In this document: positions 10,830 to 13,829 of the stretch, piece by piece
Layout of the letters: each line of letters opens with the position of its first letter
Position numbering within the stretch: the first letter of the stretch is position 1
Assembly: GCA_026770585.1 (NCBI GenBank)
Contig: MU646310.1
Location: 1,231,105-1,244,933 of the forward strand
From: Baffinella frigidus
Taxonomy: Eukaryota; Cryptophyceae; Cryptomonadales; Baffinellaceae
DNA: 13,829 bases
Direction of reading: 5' to 3'
Notes under the pieces: model-generated
Database searches by the model: none
The model's input: the letters and a program-made list of their open reading frames with translations, nothing else
What the model was told of the DNA's origin: nothing
Position numbers and translations under genes: made by a program

Positions 10830-10893
10830 GGCTGGTACCCACCCACCCCAGGCTAGCGCGCGTCGGCGTGTCGCTTTACACATCCCCACGTGA
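10830..10893 (+). repeat. GTGTCGCTTTACACATCC repeat, copy 3
   Basis: CTGGTACCCACCCACCCCAG, GCTAGCGCGCGTCGGCGTGT, CGCTTTACACATCCCCACGT, GAGA. Confidence 0.8.
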
Positions 10894-10965
10894 GAGGACG
10901 GGTTGGGGACCCCTGAGCACATCGAGGGTGCAACATGCTCGTTGCGCTGGCTGACCACTCTCTGG

Positions 10966-11031
10966 GGATACAGTCCCGCGTAGGATGACCGTGGTAAAGT
11001 CACTCCGGGCACCCTACACGGGTCTGTATCC
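10966..11031. repeat. 66-bp hairpin
   Basis: GGATACAGTCCCGCGTAGGA at the left pairs with the complement of 11006-11031 at 22 of 26 positions, around a short loop. Single copy. Possibly a small palindromic element like those above. Confidence 0.75.
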
Positions 11032-11165
11032 GCAAACACACCAGGTCTGGGCTCGCCACTTGGGTGGGCGCGGACGTATATATCGGTTACTAAGATGACC
11101 TCTAGAACAGACGGGATCACTGGGTACAACGCAAGGCAGTCACCTCGGACAGTTGGCTTCGGCGT

Positions 11166-11185
11166 CCGCGTGACCGGTCACGCGG
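11166..11185. repeat. Perfect 20-bp palindrome
   Basis: CCGCGTGACCGGTCACGCGG with no central spacer. It may be a protein-binding site or a remnant hairpin; the window does not decide. Confidence 0.9.
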
Positions 11186-11434
11186 GCGTTCACGAGCCTG
11201 CCGGCGGGGCTGTTCCACGATCTACCTTGTTTGTGTGTGGTACAACCCCATCAACTTTCCGTGTCCAAACAGCCAAGTCAACCCTACTGAATCAAGAGCT
11301 GCTCGGACGCAGGTTAATAGTTTTCAAGCCCTGCACGAAGAGAAAAGGGCGAAGGCCTCAAACATATGAAAGTGGTAGATAGATGGCTGGAGATGATTCG
11401 CAGACGTCGGTGAGGACATCCGTGTGCAAACAGT

Positions 11435-11536
11435 CAGTCAACCCTACTCAACCAGAGCTAGGACTCGGAGGCAAGTGCTAGATGGCTGGAAAGCACTTGC
11501 TTCCGAGCACTGGCTCTGATTAAGTAGGGTTGACTG
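11435..11536. repeat. 102-bp hairpin formed by inverted K units
   Basis: CAGTCAACCCTACT at 11435 pairs with AGTAGGGTTGACTG ending at 11536. Pairing continues through AGAGC, CTCGGA and GCAAGTGCT with few mismatches. Because its arms are K units, it arose from the array by inversion or inverted duplication. Confidence 0.85.
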
Positions 11537-11568
11537 TGGATGGGTGGATGGCAGGAGACCATTCGTAG

Positions 11569-11742
11569 ACATTAATAGGGTAACGGCCTGAAAATGGGGT
11601 AGTTAGGCCTACGGCATTGCCTAGGAACTCCTACCGTAGGCCGAGACTTTTTGGTCCTGGGATCCCTCGGCCTACAGTAGGAGGTCCTAGGCAATGCCGT
11701 AGGCCTAACTACCCCATTTTCAGGTCGTTAGCCTATGAACAT
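11569..11742. mobile_element. Element L: 166-bp palindromic MITE with ACAT target duplication
   Basis: The element is 11573-11738, from TAATAGGGTAACGGCCTG to CAGGTCGTTAGCCTATGA. Its arms pair over more than 65 bp with only a few mismatches. Internal sub-palindromes include GTAGGCC-type and CCTAGG blocks. ACAT flanks both sides (11569-11572, 11739-11742). Joining GTAG-ACAT-CGGCGAGG gives the form seen in other K units (GTAGACGTCGGCGAG). Same design as element F (4-bp duplication, near-complete palindrome) but unrelated sequence. Confidence 0.9.
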
Positions 11743-12060
11743 CGGCGAGGACGTGGAAACAGTCAGCCGACCCTACTCAAACAGAACTAATGCTGGCGTA
11801 GCAAGTGTAGATGTTAGAGACCTCGGCGAGCACAGTCGACCCTACTGAATCAGAGCTGGTGCTCGGAAGCAAGTGCTATACATGTATATCTCGCACAACA
11901 GAGAATTTGTAGACGTCGGAGATCACATCCGTGAGAAAACAATCAAGTCAATCCCGCTCCATGAGAGCTAGTGCTCGCGCAGCAAGTGCGAGATCAGACG
12001 CAAGTGCTTGATGGCGGGAGAGACCATTCGTAGACGTCGGCGAGAACATCATCCGCGAGC

Positions 12061-12290
12061 GAGAGGAGGTGGTGCAGCTCCCCCTCCGCCACCTGGCAGG
12101 TTGTGTGCCTCAAAGCCAGGTTGCAACCGGAAGAGGTAGGGTTTTAGGTGTTCAGGATTTAGGGTCGCAATGACAGGTTGTGAGTCTGTGTACAGCCCCC
12201 TGTTGCTATCTGGTGTAATCTCGGAGGTGAGAGTCACGCGACTCCTGACTATTTCCGTAGGGGCCCTGCTTCAGTAGCCCCCCCCCTCCC
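12061..12290. other. Mostly unassigned; traces of heptamers
   Basis: TAGGGTTTTAGGTGTTCAGG and ATTTAGGGT at 12136-12165 are heptamer-like. There is a small GAGTC/GACTC stem near 12230-12245. Otherwise nothing recognised. Confidence 0.45.
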
Positions 12291-12305
12291 CCCCCCCGAA
12301 AAAAA
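12278..12305. repeat. C run followed by A run
   Basis: CCCCCCCCTCCCCCCCCCC-type tract then GAAAAAA. Length may be unreliable in assembly. Confidence 0.9.
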
Positions 12306-12340
12306 CTAGCATTTCCCAAACGAGAAATCACGTCGAGGTT

Positions 12341-12383
12341 TGGAGCGGGGCGTAGGGCGTATTCCCCCGAGGGAGACCGTGAG
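12341..12383 (+). repeat. GCGGGGCGTAGGG direct repeat, copy 1
   Basis: GCGGGGCGTAGGGCGTATTC, CCCCGAGGGAGACCGTGAGG; recurs at 12540-12579 (GTACCCCCCCGAGCGAGAGC). The two copies bracket a family H copy. Confidence 0.8.
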
Positions 12384-12443
12384 GAAAACGAGGGAAAACG
12401 CCGAGGGGGTGGGCGGGGGAAACGTCGAGGTGTAGGGGCGGGG

Positions 12444-12535
12444 CACAGACAGTAGCACAATGCGTAGTGCACAATGCGTCGAGCATGTGCGGCGCTGGCG
12501 CTGGTTGTTTGGCAATAAATTAACAATCTCTATCT
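12444..12535 (+). repeat. Family H, copy 3
   Basis: CACAGACAGTAGCACAATGC, a doubled CACAATGCG, GCATGTGCGGCGCTGGCGCT, GGTTGTTTGGCAATAAATTA, CAATCTCTATCT. It lies between direct repeats 12341-12383 and 12540-12579. Confidence 0.75.
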
Positions 12536-12539
12536 GGGG

Positions 12540-12579
12540 GCGGGGCGTAGGGTGTACCCCCCCGAGCGAGAGCGTGAGG
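12540..12579 (+). repeat. GCGGGGCGTAGGG direct repeat, copy 2
   Basis: Partner of 12341-12383. Confidence 0.8.
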
Positions 12580-12684
12580 TAGTCGAGGGTAGCGCGCACG
12601 AGGAATGTCCCGTGCTGCCTCTGTTTTTCGGGTTCGGGTTTCAGGGTCGCTCACACCAGATTGGAGCAGGGTGGTGACTGTCTT

Positions 12685-12708
12685 AATACCGTACCCTGGT
12701 ACGGTATT
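12685..12708. repeat. Perfect 11+2+11 hairpin
   Basis: AATACCGTACC, CT, GGTACGGTATT. It sits just upstream of a partial family A interior. Confidence 0.9.
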
Positions 12709-12710
12709 GA

Positions 12711-12748
12711 CTTCTGAAATCGACTGCCTTCAGGAGAAATTGACTTTT
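12711..12748 (+). repeat. Partial family A interior
   Basis: AATCGACTGCCTTCAGGAGA then AATTGACTTTTGGCG matches the interior of family A copy 1 (431-463). It is inverted relative to copy 2 at 12880-12915. The terminal repeats are missing. Confidence 0.6.
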
Positions 12749-12855
12749 GGCGACGCCTTCCTGGAATCTGGCGTGGTCGGGTTTGCCGGTTGAGGTTTTG
12801 TACCAACGGTAGGCTTGGTGCCAGGAAAACGTGTGATGGGTCGAGAGTGACAGGA

Positions 12856-12993
12856 CCACACGGTGGACTACGGACCTTTCATCAAAAGTCAACTTACCCT
12901 GTGGGCAGTAAACTTTGAAAAAAATCTCATGCAACGTTGGTCACGTTACCGCTAAATCTAGGGGTCCCGAAACCCTCAAAGCCCACCGTGTGG
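12856..12993 (-). mobile_element. Family A MITE-like element, copy 2 (138 bp)
   Basis: Starts CCACACGGTGGACTACGG and ends AGCCCACCGTGTGG on the plus strand. It is the reverse orientation of 350-487 and exactly as long. Most of its interior aligns without gaps. No target duplication is evident (AGGA/TTGT). Confidence 0.8.
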
Positions 12994-13094
12994 TTGTTGT
13001 CTAACGAGGGGGGGGGCGAGGTTGAATGTTGACCTCAAGGCGGGCATAGAAGTCGGAGATGATGGCTGAGACCGAGTCCTTGATTTCGTGCTGC

Positions 13095-13129
13095 ACCCCA
13101 TCAAATGACCTCCAGCTGCTCACCTGCAA

Positions 13130-13165
<36 letters not shown>

Positions 13166-13400
13166 AGGGAGAGAGAGAGAGGGTGAGAGAGAGGGTGTGT
13201 GAGAGAGGGTGTTGACTTTTCACCTGCAACAGACCCCATCGAATGACCTCCAGCTGCTCACCTGCAAAGTGAAAGAGAGGGTGTGTGTGAGAGAGAGAGA
13301 GGGTGGGAGAGAGAGAAAGGGTGTGAGAGAGAGACAGGGGGAGAGAGAGAGAGGGTGTTGACGACTCACCTGCAACAGAGAGATAGAGTGACTCCGTCAA
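13095..13400 (+). repeat. GA-rich minisatellite with a CCAGCTGCTCACCTGCAA unit
   Basis: ATGACCTCCAGCTGCTCACC then TGCAAAG occurs at about 13105-13132 and 13237-13269, each followed by long GAGAGA/GTGTGTGAGAGA tracts. CACCTGCAACAGA recurs at 13221 and 13367. The period is about 130 bp. The minus-strand Ser/Leu-rich frame here is only a translation of the tracts. Confidence 0.9.
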
Positions 13401-13449
13401 ATTACCGCCGTCTGCTCACCAGCCACCCCCGTCTCAGGATTCGGGTACG

Positions 13450-13536
13450 CGTTCGGGTACGGGTATTTCGTAGGGCGCTACGTTAGGCAATACCGTAGTG
13501 CCCTACGGAATGCGGCTTTGTACCCGTACCCGAACG
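13450..13536. repeat. Long hairpin, about 87 bp
   Basis: CGTTCGGGTACGGGTA at 13450-13465 pairs with TACCCGTACCCGAACG ending at 13536. A second inner stem, CGTAGGGCGCTACG/CGTAGTGCCCTACG, follows with about ten extra bases on the right arm. Confidence 0.8.
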
Positions 13537-13565
13537 GTGAGTGTTTAAGATCTCATCCGGACGAG

Positions 13566-13699
13566 TATTCCTCAGGAATACGATTTCGGGGATCGCCGAT
13601 TCTAATTTGGTGTATCTTAAGGCTATAAATGAAGGCTAGATAGGCGACTGTCTAATTTCTACCCTTTAAGATACACCAAAATCGTATTCCTGAGGAATA
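13566..13699. mobile_element. 134-bp hairpin element with subterminal palindromes
   Basis: Each end begins with the self-palindrome TATTCCTCAGGAATA, followed by CGATT and TTGGTGTATCTTAA, in inverted orientation on the two arms. The left arm carries 21 extra bases (13586-13606) absent from the right arm. No clear target duplication and no second copy in the window. No ORF. Confidence 0.75.
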
Positions 13700-13721
13700 G
13701 TCGCCGGGATTAGATCGTGTT

Positions 13722-13740
13722 AGAGAGAGAGAGAGAGACG

Positions 13741-13778
<38 letters not shown>

Positions 13779-13789
13779 GAGAGAGAGAG

Positions 13790-13829
<40 letters not shown>
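13722..13829. repeat. GA microsatellite at right edge
   Basis: A long GA run with brief interruptions (CGCCAA, GTGA, TAGATAGA) continues to the end of the window. Confidence 0.97.

Larger units (their letters stand above)
11258..12060. repeat. Array K: GTCAACCCTACT repeats, partly inverted
   Basis: Units contain AAACAGTCAGTCAACCCTAC, CAGAGCTGGTGCTCGGAAGC, AAGTGCTAGATGGCTGGA, then CATTCGTAGACGTCGGCGAG and AACATCCGTG. Copies start near 11261, 11420, 11758, 11836 and 11935, all diverged. 11490-11539 is an inverted partial unit that makes a hairpin with 11435-11480. The array is interrupted by element L. Confidence 0.8.

Noticed and set aside
12278-12305. Functional poly-C element
   Set aside because: Homopolymer length is prone to sequencing error and nothing nearby supports a role.
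13101-13400. 99-codon Ser/Leu-rich minus-strand frame
   Set aside because: A translation of GAGAGA and GTGTGA tracts, hence SLSLSLSP strings.

Overview
This window looks like non-coding, repeat-dense nuclear DNA from a eukaryote. The best guess is an alga or other protist, but nothing here fixes the lineage. The evidence is negative and positive. I find no convincing bacterial gene, operon, ribosome binding site, rRNA or tRNA. There are GA, AAT and AAG microsatellites, degenerate heptamers of the TTTAGGG telomere type, and many short non-coding palindromic elements that look like miniature inverted-repeat transposable elements (MITEs). Most open frames are short translations of repeats. Only two weak coding candidates are worth recording: a GC-rich minus-strand stretch at 8029-8250 and a 42-codon Gly/Ser/Cys frame at 7755-7883.

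Layout. 1-760: GA run, small hairpins, one copy each of element families A (350-487) and B (526-663), and a 59-bp direct repeat on either side of them. 760-1545: decayed heptamers, G-rich then C-rich. 1545-2260: a 150-bp palindrome with a 4-bp target duplication (F), a short tandem array and a second long hairpin. 2260-3970: direct repeats, family C (2736-2873), a 'CGCCTGCAACACC' tandem cluster that contains a reverse copy of family H, and a shortening tandem array. 3970-5020: family I, a 50-bp tandem array and two copies of family E. 5020-5840: two opposed arrays of a motif centred on GTGCATTAATGCAC, with family D (5395-5605) between them. 5840-7600: permuted repeats, a small hairpin element, a 23-bp stem-loop array, a second D copy and pieces of H. 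7600-9340: a small ORF, a third E copy beside the possible exon, eleven perfect GGGTGTA units, an AAT run and a fourth E copy. 9340-10960: repeats M, N and J, with a B copy inserted into N. 10960-12060: array K with its own hairpin, interrupted by palindrome L (4-bp target duplication). 12060-13829: another H copy, an inverted A copy, GA-rich minisatellites, two more long hairpins and a terminal GA run.

No set of genes works together here. What ties the window together is hairpin-forming elements. At least eleven are 80-211 bp long with matching ends, in families whose copies keep a constant length: A 138/138, B 138/139, D 211/211, E 104/105/105. Three insertions can be compared with a related uninterrupted site in the same window. 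In family D the two copies have different central palindromes that still pair: most changes are matched by a complementary change on the other arm. Element calls and identities are by eye. No database search was possible.
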